Source: Ottowia sp.
GTDB taxonomy: Bacteria; Pseudomonadota; Gammaproteobacteria; Burkholderiales; Burkholderiaceae_C
NCBI RefSeq assembly: GCF_016703145.1
Contig: NZ_JADJCO010000005.1
Span: 1,266,510-1,330,509, forward strand
Direction of reading: 5' to 3'
Length of the DNA: 64,000 nt
The notes beneath the pieces are model-generated. The model saw nothing but the letters and a program-made list of their open reading frames with translations, was not told the origin of the DNA and did no database searches. This document shows positions 17,408 to 26,009 of the stretch, piece after piece (the first letter of the stretch is position 1; each line of letters starts with the position of its first letter). Made by a program: the position numbers and the translations under genes.

Positions 17408-18412
17408 TCAGCTTCCGAGGTCCTGCGGCTTGACGCCGAGGGCGCGCAGCGTGGCGCCTTGCTTGTCGTAGGCCTTCCGCAGGGCCTCGCTCAGTTCCTC
17501 CGGCGTCGCGCCGCCGCCCTGGTCGAAACCGAACTCCAGCAGCTTCGCCTTCGCGGCCGGCTGCGCCATCACCTTCAGCGCCGTGTCGCGAACCTTGGCC
17601 TGCACGTCGGCCGGCACGTCGGGCCTGATCCACAGGATCATCATCGCCACGTCGTCGATCATCGGGTAGCCCTGCTCGGCGAAGGTCGGCACGTTGGGCA
17701 GGGCCGGGTTGCGCTTCGGGCCGCTGACCGCGAAGGCCTTCAGTCTGCCGCCCTTGAGCATCGGCAGCGCGGTCGCCGGGCCGTCGAACATCAGCGCGAC
17801 ATGGCCGCCCATCACGTCCTGCAGCGCCGGCGGCGAGCCTTTGTAGGGCACGTGCGTCATGTCGATGCCGGCAGCCTTGTTCAGCCCCAGCCCCATCGTG
17901 TGCGAGATCGTGCCCGCGCTGTACGACGCGTAGCTGACCTTGCCTGGGTTAGCCTTGACGTACGAGATCACCTCGGCGACGTTCTTCGCCGGCAGCGAAG
18001 CGTTGCCGACGAAGACGAGCCCACACTGGCCCAGATCGACCAGCGGCTTCAGGTCCTTGAACGGGTCGTAGCGCACCTTGATCACGTGCGGGATCTCGGT
18101 AACCGCCGCATTGACCGCGAGGTACAACGTGTGGCCGTCGGCCGGCGACTGCATCAAGTCGTTGACGCCGATCGTGCCGGCGCCGCCGGGCTTGGCGTCG
18201 ACGATCACCGGCTGGCCCCATGCCTTCTGCATGCCGTCGGCCAGCATGCGCGCCAGGACGTCGGAGGTGCCGCCGGCGGGCGCGCCGATGACGATGCGCA
18301 CGGGTTTGGTGGGCCAGGCCTGCGCCATCGCGGCCGGCATGGCAGCCAGCAGCGAGGCGCCGGCGATGGCGCCGAGCAGGGCACGGCGCAAAGGGATCTT
18401 CGGGTTTTTCAT
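17408..18412 (-). CDS. Bug/TctC family substrate-binding protein (module A)
   Basis: A 334-residue periplasmic Bug receptor starting at the ATG complementary to 18410-18412, with GGAGA 7 bp upstream. The signal peptide (KNPKIPLRRALLGAIAGASL, then LAAMPAAMAQ) precedes the mature AWPTKPVRIVIGAPAGGTSD and PGGAGTIGVND, both Bug hallmarks. The gene lies 44 bp downstream of the BKACE gene and 155 bp upstream of the SDR gene. No TctAB membrane partner is nearby. It presumably captures the substrate of module A. Confidence 0.92.
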   Translation of the reverse strand: MKNPKIPLRRALLGAIAGASLLAAMPAAMAQAWPTKPVRIVIGAPAGGTSDVLARMLADGMQKAWGQPVIVDAKPGGAGTIGVNDLMQSPADGHTLYLAVNAAVTEIPHVIKVRYDPFKDLKPLVDLGQCGLVFVGNASLPAKNVAEVISYVKANPGKVSYASYSAGTISHTMGLGLNKAAGIDMTHVPYKGSPPALQDVMGGHVALMFDGPATALPMLKGGRLKAFAVSGPKRNPALPNVPTFAEQGYPMIDDVAMMILWIRPDVPADVQAKVRDTALKVMAQPAAKAKLLEFGFDQGGGATPEELSEALRKAYDKQGATLRALGVKPQDLGS

Positions 18413-18456
18413 CAAGATGTCTCCAGTGATTGGGGGATCAGCGTTCAGCCGGGCGC

Positions 18457-19512
18457 TCAGGTCGCCAGGCGCAGCGGCACCCCGCGCTGCATGGGTTGCC
18501 GGTTGGGCGCCATGCCGAGGTTCTCCAGTGTTTCGTCGGCGCTCGTCCATTGCCTGCCGATCTGGTAGATGCGATGGGCGTCGTCGCCGGTGGCGACTTC
18601 GCGGTTGAGTTCACGTGCGATGCGCACCATCTTTTCGATCTGTTGGACCGACGTGGCACGCTGGCCGTCGGGGCCGAACAAGGTGTCCTCGATGCCCACA
18701 CGCACGTGCAGGCCCATGGCGATGGCCATGGTCGTCATCGGCGCCACGTTTCGGTTGAGTGTTTCGATGGTCAGCACGGCGCCGTCGGGCGTGCGGCGCA
18801 CGAACTCCAGCATGTCCGCCGGATGCAGGCCGGCGGCCCCTCCGCCGATGGCCACGTAGTTGAGGATCAGCGGCCCGCAGTAGACGCCGCGCCGAATCAT
18901 GCGCTCGACCGTCTCCAGCCCTGTCAGGGTGCCCAGCATGAAGTGCGGCTGGATACCGCTGGCCACCAGGCGGCGGATGTGCTCCTCATGCCAGGACGGG
19001 TTGGACGGCACGATCATGTCGCGGTACGCGGCCTGTATCGCCGGGTTGGTCAGGGACGTGCCCACGTAGTCGCGCTCGGTCATCAGTTCCATCAGGTTCA
19101 TCTGGGTGGTGTTGATCGCCACCGTCACCTGATCCGGCCGAGGATTCAATTCGGCCAGCATGTGGCGCGTGTCATCGCTCAGCCATTTCGCTTCCTGGCC
19201 CTCGTCTTCCGGCGCAAAGGAGATCGACCCCCCCACCTGCAGCACCATCTTCGGCACCGCCTCGCGCAAGCGCGCCAGCATCTCGTTGAACATCGACATG
19301 CGCTTGCTGCCCTTGCCATCGGCTTCGCGCACGTGCACGTGCAGCACGGTGGCGCCGGCGTTGTAGCAGTCGACGGCCTTCTGAATCTGCTCGTCCAGGG
19401 TGACGGGAATATCGTCGGAATCGCTGGGCGACCATTGCGGCCCGTAGGGCGCCACCTGGATCACGAGCTTTTCCTGGTTTTCAGGCAACAGGGAATCGTC
19501 AAGGAATTGCAT
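18457..19512 (-). CDS. BKACE family 3-keto-acid cleavage enzyme (DUF849)
   Basis: A 351-residue member of the beta-keto acid cleavage enzyme family, whose founder is 3-keto-5-aminohexanoate cleavage enzyme. These zinc TIM barrels condense a beta-keto acid with acetyl-CoA and release acetoacetate plus a new acyl-CoA. The start is the ATG complementary to 19510-19512 (MQFLDDSLLPENQEKLVIQV), with GGAGA upstream. The metal-binding GATVLHVHVRE block gives His58 and His60; VGGSISFAPEDEG and MLGTLTGLETV also fit the family. The protein is longer than typical members because of C-terminal helices. It follows the CMD gene in module A and is probably its central C-C bond-breaking step. Confidence 0.9.
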   Translation of the reverse strand: MQFLDDSLLPENQEKLVIQVAPYGPQWSPSDSDDIPVTLDEQIQKAVDCYNAGATVLHVHVREADGKGSKRMSMFNEMLARLREAVPKMVLQVGGSISFAPEDEGQEAKWLSDDTRHMLAELNPRPDQVTVAINTTQMNLMELMTERDYVGTSLTNPAIQAAYRDMIVPSNPSWHEEHIRRLVASGIQPHFMLGTLTGLETVERMIRRGVYCGPLILNYVAIGGGAAGLHPADMLEFVRRTPDGAVLTIETLNRNVAPMTTMAIAMGLHVRVGIEDTLFGPDGQRATSVQQIEKMVRIARELNREVATGDDAHRIYQIGRQWTSADETLENLGMAPNRQPMQRGVPLRLAT

Positions 19513-19562
19513 GATGAAAGTCTCCGAAGGTTGTGTAGGGGTGGATAAAGCGAAGCGGAAAT

Positions 19563-19982
19563 TCAGGAAGCTGCCTTTGCAGCGGCCAGCTTGCGGCTCT
19601 CCAAGGCCGCCAGCTCTTCCAGCAGAATGGGCGCGCCCAGGCTGCAGGTGTGGATGCCCAGCACGCTCACCAGTTGCAGCACGGCGGCGATTTCTTCCTT
19701 GGTGGCGCCCAGCTCCAGCGCCATGCGGATGTGGCGGCGCGTACCGGGCGCGTACATGTGGGTGCACGACGCATCCACGGCGATGGCGATGAACTCCACC
19801 GTCTTGGGATCGAGCGCGCCCGACTGCTTGTAGTGCGTGCCCATCGCCATGAATTTCTCAGTCCAGATCGGGTCGAGTTCAGCGAAGGGATCCCACGCGG
19901 GGTTCCAGGTGCCGGTCGCCCGCATCTGATCGCAGAGGGGGGTCGCGCTCGGGGCGGCTTTGTCGCTGGCTGCTTGGCTCAT
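19563..19982 (-). CDS. Carboxymuconolactone decarboxylase family protein
   Basis: A 139-residue protein of the CMD/AhpD fold, starting at the ATG complementary to 19980-19982. The core reads VEFIAIAVDASCTHMYAPGT, then RRHIRMALELGATKEEIAAV. The usual AhpD CxxC pair is reduced to a single Cys followed by His (SCTH), so a peroxidase function is unlikely. Proteins like this often sit beside aromatic or keto-acid catabolic enzymes with an undefined role. It is the first gene of module A, divergent from the first AraC regulator. Confidence 0.85.
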   Translation of the reverse strand: MSQAASDKAAPSATPLCDQMRATGTWNPAWDPFAELDPIWTEKFMAMGTHYKQSGALDPKTVEFIAIAVDASCTHMYAPGTRRHIRMALELGATKEEIAAVLQLVSVLGIHTCSLGAPILLEELAALESRKLAAAKAAS

Positions 19983-20072
19983 GGCCTTGTCTCCTTTGGT
20001 AAGGGTGGGTTGGGGTGACTGCGAAAGCAGTTCTTGTGTGGAGCTGAGTATGAGGAATCCATCTATTTCGAT

Positions 20073-20110
20073 TTGACATTTTGGGAAGCAGGATTGACAT
20101 TTCGGGAGCC
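20073..20110 (+). promoter_or_regulatory. Two 21-bp-spaced direct repeats, likely AraC-regulator operator
   Basis: TTGACATTTTGGGAAGC at 20073 and TTGACATTTCGGGAGCC at 20094 are direct repeats exactly 21 bp apart, two helical turns. They lie between the divergent CMD-led operon and the first AraC gene, ending 13 bp before its start. Such tandem sites are typical for AraC-type dimers. Confidence 0.6.
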
Positions 20111-20123
20111 AAGGGAAAACCAC

Positions 20124-21125
20124 ATGTCCCACTTCGTCCGCAGCGCCAGCCTCGTCAACTACGCGGAGATCGCCCATTCGGTGGGCTTGGATCCGCTCTC
20201 GCGATTGCGCGCGGTGGGCATCAGCTACCAGGCGCTGCTGGATCCGGACACGAAGATCTCGGCCACGTCGGTCTCCCGCCTGCTTGAGTCCTCCGCGCGT
20301 GCGTCCAAGACCGAAGACTTTGGGCTTCGCATGGCCGAGACGCGCCAGCTTGCCAACTTGGGGCCGCTGGCCATCGCCCTGCGCGAAGAGCCGACGCTGC
20401 GGCGGGCGGTCGAGGCGATGGCGCGCTACATGCGTCTGCACAACGAAGCGCTTGCGACCCGTATCGAGGAAACCGACGGCCTTGTGATGATCCGGTGCGA
20501 CACGCTGGGCCGGCAGCTCGGTCCGGCGCGCCAATCGACCGAATTGGTGGTCGGCGTGATGTACCGCATCCTGCAGCTCTTCCTGGGACCGGCATGGCGA
20601 CCGCGGAGCATCTGCTTCGCACACGCGGCACCGGTCAGCAATGCCACGCATCTGCGCGTATTCAGCATCGCGCCCATGTTCAACCAGGAGTTCGACGGCA
20701 TCGTCTGCCGCAGCGCCGACCTGGAAGTGGCCCTGCCCTCTTACAACCCCGCGGTGGCGCAGCAAGCGCACCAGTACCTCGACACCCTGCTGGCGCAAAG
20801 CAGCGCCTGCATGGCCGACAAGGTGCGGCAAGTGGTGTTGTCCATGCTGCCCGTGGGCTCCTGCTCGGTCGAGCGCGTGGCGCTTCAATTGGGGGTGGAC
20901 CGGCGCACCGTGCATCACCACCTGAGCGCAACTGGCGAGAGCTACTCGACAATTCTCGCGGCCGTCCGCAAGGAACTCGTCGAGCGCTACGCCGCGAACA
21001 AGGAACGCTCGCTGTCGGAAGTCGCCGAACTGCTGGGCTTTGCTTCCCTCAGCGCCTTTTCGCGTTGGTTTCGACACGAGTACGGCTGCAGCGTTTCCCG
21101 CTGGCGTGCCCGACCGGCGCCATGA
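20124..21125 (+). CDS. AraC family transcriptional regulator (module A)
   Basis: A 333-residue regulator starting at ATG 20124 (MSHFVRSASLVNYAEIAHSV). The N-terminal two thirds match the arabinose-binding-like sensor domain found in OruR-type AraC regulators (LRRAVEAMARYMRLHNE). The last 100 residues hold the double helix-turn-helix (SVERVALQLGVDRRTVHHHL and SLSEVAELLGFASLSAFSRW). It is clearly paralogous to the regulator at 26.0 kb. The direct repeats just upstream and the divergent CMD/BKACE operon suggest it activates module A in response to its substrate. It ends inside a hairpin shared with the convergent SDR gene. Confidence 0.92.
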   Translation: MSHFVRSASLVNYAEIAHSVGLDPLSRLRAVGISYQALLDPDTKISATSVSRLLESSARASKTEDFGLRMAETRQLANLGPLAIALREEPTLRRAVEAMARYMRLHNEALATRIEETDGLVMIRCDTLGRQLGPARQSTELVVGVMYRILQLFLGPAWRPRSICFAHAAPVSNATHLRVFSIAPMFNQEFDGIVCRSADLEVALPSYNPAVAQQAHQYLDTLLAQSSACMADKVRQVVLSMLPVGSCSVERVALQLGVDRRTVHHHLSATGESYSTILAAVRKELVERYAANKERSLSEVAELLGFASLSAFSRWFRHEYGCSVSRWRARPAP

Positions 21126-21137
21126 GCCATGGCGCCG
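21115..21137. terminator. Perfect hairpin between convergent AraC and SDR genes
   Basis: CGGCGCCATG and CATGGCGCCG form a 10-bp perfect stem with a 3-nt loop. The hairpin overlaps the AraC stop codon and ends 5 bp before the convergent SDR stop. There is no U-tract, so bidirectional termination is plausible but not certain. Confidence 0.4.
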
Positions 21138-21141
21138 AACG

Positions 21142-21933
21142 TCAACTCCCTGAGAAACGCTGCCCATCGTCGACCGTTATCGTCGACCCCGTGATGAAGG
21201 CGCTTGCTGGAGAAGACAGCAGCAGCAAGGCGCCGTCGAGGGCCTCGGGCGTTCCCAGCCGTTGTCGTGGCAGACTCTCCACGGCCTTCTGTCCGGCAGG
21301 ACTGCGGAACATCGCGCGGTTGATGTCGGTCTCGATGTATCCTGGATTGATGGCATTGACATTGATGCCATGGGATATCCACTCACGGGCCATCGATCGG
21401 GTCAGGTGCTCAAGCGCTGCCTTGCTGGCGCCGTAGACCGCCAAGCCCACCGGGTGCGTCTGCGCTGCGAGCGAGCAAATGTTGACGATGCGCCCCTGCA
21501 GTTGGCCTGCCAACAAGCGTTGCGCGAAGGCTGCCGCCGCCAGCAGTGCGGCCTTGGTATTGACACCCAGAATCTGGTCGATCTGCTCTGCGCTGACGTC
21601 AAGCAAAGGCGCGCGCCCGCCAACTCCCGCGTTGTTGACCAGCACCCACAGCGGCGGCATGTCCCGCTGTATCGCGTCCAATGTCTGGCCCAATGCGTCG
21701 CGGTCCGTCACATCGACAGAGAAACTGCGCGCTCGCCCCCCTTGATGTCGGATCAGTTCTTCCGTTTCCTTCAACGGCGGCTTCCGTCGGCCCAGCAAGG
21801 CAACCTCGGCGCCTGCAGCCGCCAGAGCCTTCGCGGCCTGCCGTCCCAACCCCGAGCCAGCGCCGGTGACAACGGCAGTGCGGCCGTCCAGGCCGAAGCA
21901 CCGGGAGAGAAACGTCGTGTCGATGTGGGTCAT
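21142..21933 (-). CDS. SDR family oxidoreductase (module B)
   Basis: A 263-residue short-chain dehydrogenase. VVTGAGSGLGRQAAKAL gives the Rossmann glycine motif, an arginine pair in LLGRRKPP after beta-2 suggests NADP preference, and VNNAGVGG, NICSLAA and YGASK complete the catalytic set. The C-terminal SAFITGSTITVDDGQRFSG is typical of beta-ketoacyl reductase-like SDRs. It is the last gene of module B, 49 bp after the second Bug gene, and converges on the module A regulator. Oxidation or reduction of a hydroxy/keto intermediate of the TauD product is the natural guess. Confidence 0.92.
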   Translation of the reverse strand: MTHIDTTFLSRCFGLDGRTAVVTGAGSGLGRQAAKALAAAGAEVALLGRRKPPLKETEELIRHQGGRARSFSVDVTDRDALGQTLDAIQRDMPPLWVLVNNAGVGGRAPLLDVSAEQIDQILGVNTKAALLAAAAFAQRLLAGQLQGRIVNICSLAAQTHPVGLAVYGASKAALEHLTRSMAREWISHGINVNAINPGYIETDINRAMFRSPAGQKAVESLPRQRLGTPEALDGALLLLSSPASAFITGSTITVDDGQRFSGS

Positions 21934-21982
21934 GAATTGATGCCTTTCGCAAGAGGACTCGGATGGGTGCGGCGCGCGTGCT

Positions 21983-23008
21983 CTATTCCAGCTTGATGCC
22001 GACGCGCTGCACGATGCCTTGGTTGAAACTGGACTGCGCTTTCAACTCGTCGCGTTGTTGCGCCAGCGTCTTGTCCGCTACTGGATCGAAGCCTGCGGCC
22101 AGCAGACGCTCGCGCACCGCCGGGGTATTCCATGCGCGCCAGACCGCCTCATGGATCTGGCCTGCCAGAACTTCGGACGTGCGCCCGGTCACCCACAGGC
22201 TCATCCATCCGGAAAACTGCAGGTCGGGGAAACCGCGCTCGGCGAAGGTGGGAACCTCAGGCAACAAAGGTGAACGGCTCCCGGCCGCGAGCGCGAAGGC
22301 TTTCATCTTTCCGGCCCGGATATAAGGCAGCATGTTTGGCACCACGTCAAAGGCCAGAGCCATGTGCCCGGCGATCAGGTCGGTGATGACAGGCGGCGAC
22401 CCCTTGTAGGGCACCTGCAGCAGGTCCAGCCCAGCCTTTGCATTGAACAGAATGCCGGCGTACTGCGAGCGGGTGCCTGGGCTGTACGAGGCTATACCGA
22501 GCTTGCCGGGGTTCGCCTTGGCGTACTGGACGAGTTCGTCGAGCGTCGTCGCGGGCAGTGAGGCCGTGCCAACCAGCACCATGGGCGAATGCGACAGCTT
22601 GGCAACCTGCAGCATCTCCTTGAGCGGGTCGAAGGGCAGCGTCATGACGTGCGGGACCTCGGTCACGATGCCATTGGGACCCACCATGAGGACGGAGCCA
22701 TCGGGCGCGCTCTTCATCAGCGCGCGCGCTGCAATGGTGCCGCTGGCGCCGGCCATGTTCTCGACGACGAATGGCTGTTTGAACATGGTGCCAAGCCGCT
22801 CTGCCAGCAGGCGCGCGGTCATGTCGGAGACACCTCCCGGCGGAGCCGGCACCAGCACACGCACGGGGCCTTGCGGCCAGGGGGGCGCCGCTGTGGCGTT
22901 GCCTCCCGCCAGCATCACGAGCCCACCCAACGCAAGTGGCCTCCAGACCTTGTTCAGCCAAATCCAAGGCGCCATTCGCCCCAGAAATGGGATCAGCTGT
23001 TTTGACAT
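21983..23008 (-). CDS. Bug/TctC family substrate-binding protein (module B, second)
   Basis: A 341-residue periplasmic receptor, starting at the ATG complementary to 23006-23008 with GGGGAAG upstream. A long signal region ends near ATAAPPWPQ. The mature protein carries PVRVLVPAPPGGVSDMTARL and NMAGASGTIAARAL, the Bug fold signatures. It lies 38 bp downstream of a second Bug gene; the two differ clearly in sequence, so they probably bind different ligands or act with different membrane partners. No TctAB genes are present here. Confidence 0.9.
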   Translation of the reverse strand: MSKQLIPFLGRMAPWIWLNKVWRPLALGGLVMLAGGNATAAPPWPQGPVRVLVPAPPGGVSDMTARLLAERLGTMFKQPFVVENMAGASGTIAARALMKSAPDGSVLMVGPNGIVTEVPHVMTLPFDPLKEMLQVAKLSHSPMVLVGTASLPATTLDELVQYAKANPGKLGIASYSPGTRSQYAGILFNAKAGLDLLQVPYKGSPPVITDLIAGHMALAFDVVPNMLPYIRAGKMKAFALAAGSRSPLLPEVPTFAERGFPDLQFSGWMSLWVTGRTSEVLAGQIHEAVWRAWNTPAVRERLLAAGFDPVADKTLAQQRDELKAQSSFNQGIVQRVGIKLE

Positions 23009-23046
23009 GACGATGCTTCCCCAGGTGGTTCGCGATCCGCGCTTTG

Positions 23047-24039
23047 CTATTCGAGCGTGACCTGCGCGGTGCGCGCCAGTTCCAGCCACTGGGCGACGTC
23101 CTCGCGCAGGGTCTGGGCGAACTCGGCGGAAGTCTTCGCCGGAGGCGTGTTCATGTTCTGGTTTTGCAGCGCGGCACGCGTTTCCGGCGTGGTCAGGATG
23201 CGGTTGACCTCGGCATGAAGACGCTGCACGATGGGTTGCGGCGTATTTGCGGGGACGAACAAGCCATACCAGCCGTCGCCGCCCAGCGAGTAACCCTGCT
23301 CCCGCATCGTCGGCAAGGCCGGCAGAGCAGGAACGCGGTGCGTGCCGGTGATGCCCAATGGCACCAGTTTGCCTGCCTTGATGAAGGGCATCGGGGAAGC
23401 GGCGTCCACGAAAGCGATCTTGATCGTTCCGCCTACCAAGTCGGCCACCATCTGCCCCATGGTCTTGTAAGGCACGTGGGTGAGTTTCAGATCCTCCTTG
23501 GCCCGAAGCGCCTCCATCGACAGGTGTCCGGTGGACCCGGTGCCCCAGGTGCCGTACGACAGTGGTGTGGGGTTAGCCCGGACGTACTGGACGAAACTGC
23601 GCATGTCCTTGGCGGAGATGTCCGGTGCCACCACCAGCAGCACACCACCCGAGCCGATCTGCGCAACGGGCACCAGATCCTTCAACGTCTGGTATGGCAT
23701 CTTTGCATGCACGGCCGGATTGATGGCCATCGCCGAGGCATTGCTGAACAGCAGCGTGTAGCCGTCGGGAGCAGCCTTGGCCACACTGTCGTTACCGATG
23801 ATCCCGTTGGCGCCGGCCTTGTTGTCGAAGACGATCGTCTGCTGCAACGCTTGCCCCAAGCGTTCGCCGACCAAGCGCGCGAAAATGTCCGTGCCCGTGC
23901 CGGCGCCGCCGGGGATGACCATCCGGATCGGACGGGCTGCGGGCCACGCCGGCTCGGCGGCGAACGCATGGGCGCACAGCGCCAGCGGAAGGGCCGCCAG
24001 CAATTGGCGCGCGAAAACGATGATCGAGGTTCGTTTCAT
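23047..24039 (-). CDS. Bug/TctC family substrate-binding protein (module B, first)
   Basis: A 330-residue receptor with signal peptide KRTSIIVFARQLLAALPLAL followed by CAHAFAAEP, and the Bug motifs ARPIRMVIPGGAGTGTDIFA and NKAGANGIIGNDSV. It lies between the TauD dioxygenase gene and another Bug gene, all on the minus strand with 38-63 bp gaps. Its place right after the dioxygenase suggests it captures the dioxygenase substrate or a related organic acid. Confidence 0.92.
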   Translation of the reverse strand: MKRTSIIVFARQLLAALPLALCAHAFAAEPAWPAARPIRMVIPGGAGTGTDIFARLVGERLGQALQQTIVFDNKAGANGIIGNDSVAKAAPDGYTLLFSNASAMAINPAVHAKMPYQTLKDLVPVAQIGSGGVLLVVAPDISAKDMRSFVQYVRANPTPLSYGTWGTGSTGHLSMEALRAKEDLKLTHVPYKTMGQMVADLVGGTIKIAFVDAASPMPFIKAGKLVPLGITGTHRVPALPALPTMREQGYSLGGDGWYGLFVPANTPQPIVQRLHAEVNRILTTPETRAALQNQNMNTPPAKTSAEFAQTLREDVAQWLELARTAQVTLE

Positions 24040-24102
24040 TGGTTTCTCCTGGCGCCAGCGAGGACGGGCGCACGATGAAAGGGGCTACCGGGTGAGGCAG
24101 CT

Positions 24103-25176
24103 TCAGTCCGGATACAGATTCGCCTTGAGCTCGACGCCGGGCAGCCGGATTCCGTCCGGACGCCCGCTGACGGTTCGACCCTGGAATTCAGTGGTCATGT
24201 AGTCGGGCAGGGACGGACCATCGGGGCAGGCCAACCACAAGCGCAGCAAGTGGCGCCTGCGCTCAGGCTCGGGCCAGTCCTCGTAGGAGGTGCGCGAATG
24301 CAATATCGAATGGTTGCACAGGAACTGCATGTCACCCGGTTGGAACGCCATGTCCAAACGGATGCCATCCTCCGATGCAAGTTCGTTGACGAAGGCGATG
24401 GCGTCGCGCTGCCGCGGTTCCAGCGGCTCCACGCCGGGCAACGCCTGCCCCTTTTCGATCGCCCCTGCAACGAATACGGCAATCATCCGCCCCTCGTGCG
24501 CGTGAAACAGGGGGATGTGGAAATACGGCCTCTGCCCAGGTCGCACTTCACCCCAGCGGGTGAAGCTGTAACTGCGCAGCAGTTCTGCGGCCAGATCGGG
24601 GCGGCGACGCACGGCCTCGTTCCATACGGTGGTAGAGCTGGCGATGCGAGAGAGTCCCCCCGAGCGCGCTCCGCGAATGCACATCAGGCCCACGATGTCG
24701 GCAGCGTCTGTGTGGAAACGCAGTTCGGCGGGCGTTTGGTAGCCGCGTGTGGTCGGGTCGGAATAGTCCAGACCCAGATTGGCGACGTGGCCGAGGACGT
24801 GGCCCTTGGCGTTCTGCGACACCGCCTCGCCGAAATGAGCGCCAACGCCGCGGAAAGCATAGGCTTTCTCCACGAGAGTCAATTCCATGGTGTCGAGGCC
24901 GCGGATCAGTGCGAAGCCGCGCCCGTGCTTGAGGTCATGGCCGATAACTTTCAACCTAGCGCCGAGGGTGGCGAGCGGGAAATCCTCTGCCTTCATTGCC
25001 ACCAAGTCGACCTCGCCGGCAATGGCCCGTGCGACCGCTTGGTGCACTTCCCTCTGTTCGTCGTCGGACAACTCGTGGATCCAATCGGTGCGCTGCTGCA
25101 GGTCCTTGCCGTACCAGCTCTGGCCGTTCTCATATAGGGGCAGTTCGCGGCTGCTGGGGATAGCGAGTGTGGTCAT
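24103..25176 (-). CDS. TauD/TfdA family Fe(II)/2-oxoglutarate dioxygenase
   Basis: A 357-residue non-heme iron dioxygenase starting at the ATG complementary to 25174-25176 (MTTLAIPSSRELPLYEN). The iron ligands are His155 and Asp157 in LRFHTDAAD and a distal His near 293 in SILHSRTSYED; the arginine-rich RRRHLLRLWL near residue 310 should hold 2-oxoglutarate. A 100-residue N-terminal extension precedes the jelly-roll core and lacks the Cys-rich zinc domain of gamma-butyrobetaine hydroxylases. It is the intact copy of a tandem pair; the upstream copy is broken. It probably hydroxylates an organic acid or amine that feeds module B. Confidence 0.9.
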   Translation of the reverse strand: MTTLAIPSSRELPLYENGQSWYGKDLQQRTDWIHELSDDEQREVHQAVARAIAGEVDLVAMKAEDFPLATLGARLKVIGHDLKHGRGFALIRGLDTMELTLVEKAYAFRGVGAHFGEAVSQNAKGHVLGHVANLGLDYSDPTTRGYQTPAELRFHTDAADIVGLMCIRGARSGGLSRIASSTTVWNEAVRRRPDLAAELLRSYSFTRWGEVRPGQRPYFHIPLFHAHEGRMIAVFVAGAIEKGQALPGVEPLEPRQRDAIAFVNELASEDGIRLDMAFQPGDMQFLCNHSILHSRTSYEDWPEPERRRHLLRLWLACPDGPSLPDYMTTEFQGRTVSGRPDGIRLPGVELKANLYPD

Positions 25177-25209
25177 TGGAAATCCTTCTTTCTTGATGGC
25201 AGCGCGCAT

Positions 25210-25900
25210 TCAATGTGCGAGTTCGGCATGCACCGCCGAGAGGTCGAAGATCGGCGGCCGAGGATGCTGAAGCCACGCACGCATGTCGGCGTAGCGCTCT
25301 TCGTAGGAAGGCGGCAGCTTCGGGATCAGGCCTGTGTCGAGCCACAGGCGCAGCAGGTAGCGGCGACGCTCCGGGTCCGCCCCGTCCGCATAGTCGGTGC
25401 GGGAGTGAAGCGTGGTGTAGTTCGAAATGAACTGCATATCGCCACGCTTGAGTTCCATCGAGAGATGCAGCCTGGGGTCTTCGCACAGTGCGTCGATCCG
25501 TGCGGTAGTCAAGGCCGAGATTGGTCACGTGCCCCAACAGGTCGCCCTGCGCGTTCTGCGCCGCGCCCGTGCCCATCTGCATGCCCAGGCCCCAGTAGGC
25601 CAAGGCGGCGTCCTCCAGCGAATAGCGATCCATGTCGAAGCCTTCCAGCTGCACGAAGCCGCGACCGTGCATGACTTCCTGCTGAATGTGCTTGAGCTTG
25701 TCGGCCAGAGGGCCGAGGTCCAGGTCGGCCTGCGCCAGGGCGGGGATGCCCAAGCCTCGCGCGCGCGCCCGCAACACTTTGTCGTGCAGCACATCGTTGT
25801 CGCGATCGTCCAACTGCACGATCCATTCGCTCGTACGACTCATCGCTTCGCCGATCCATGCGCTGGAGTGCTGATAGGGAAGGTAGGCCTCACCGGTCAT
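25210..25900 (-). pseudogene. TauD/TfdA-family dioxygenase remnant with internal deletion and frameshift
   Basis: The N-terminal part (25900 to about 25511, MTGEAYLPYQHSSAWIGEAM to VTNLGLDYRTD) and the C-terminal part (about 25512 to 25210, LHLSMELKRGDMQFISNYT to HAELAH) both match the intact neighbour. The middle, equal to residues 140-267 of that neighbour, is missing and the two parts are in different frames. The lost segment contains the FHTDAAD iron-binding motif, so the product cannot be an active dioxygenase. It was the first gene of module B, divergent from the second AraC regulator, and its promoter now probably drives the downstream intact copy. Confidence 0.85.
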
Positions 25901-25968
25901 CTCGTTCGCTCCGTCGAAAAGAAGATGGTTGGAGCTTAGATTCCACCCGCTTATTTCATTTACCCTAT

Positions 25969-25996
25969 CCGGACATTCGATTTACATTCTCGGACA
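25969..25996 (+). promoter_or_regulatory. Two 21-bp-spaced CGGACAT repeats, likely AraC-regulator operator
   Basis: CGGACAT at 25969 and again at 25990 are 21 bp apart. They sit between the divergent TauD remnant and the second AraC gene, ending 13 bp before its start. Spacing, position and the GACAT core match the pair upstream of the paralogous regulator at 20.1 kb. Confidence 0.55.
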
Positions 25997-26009
25997 TCGA
26001 GGGAATACC

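Noticed and set aside
25130..25900. A 256-residue intact dioxygenase
   Set aside because: After residue 130 it runs out of frame through the deletion junction into the next gene; homology continues in another frame.
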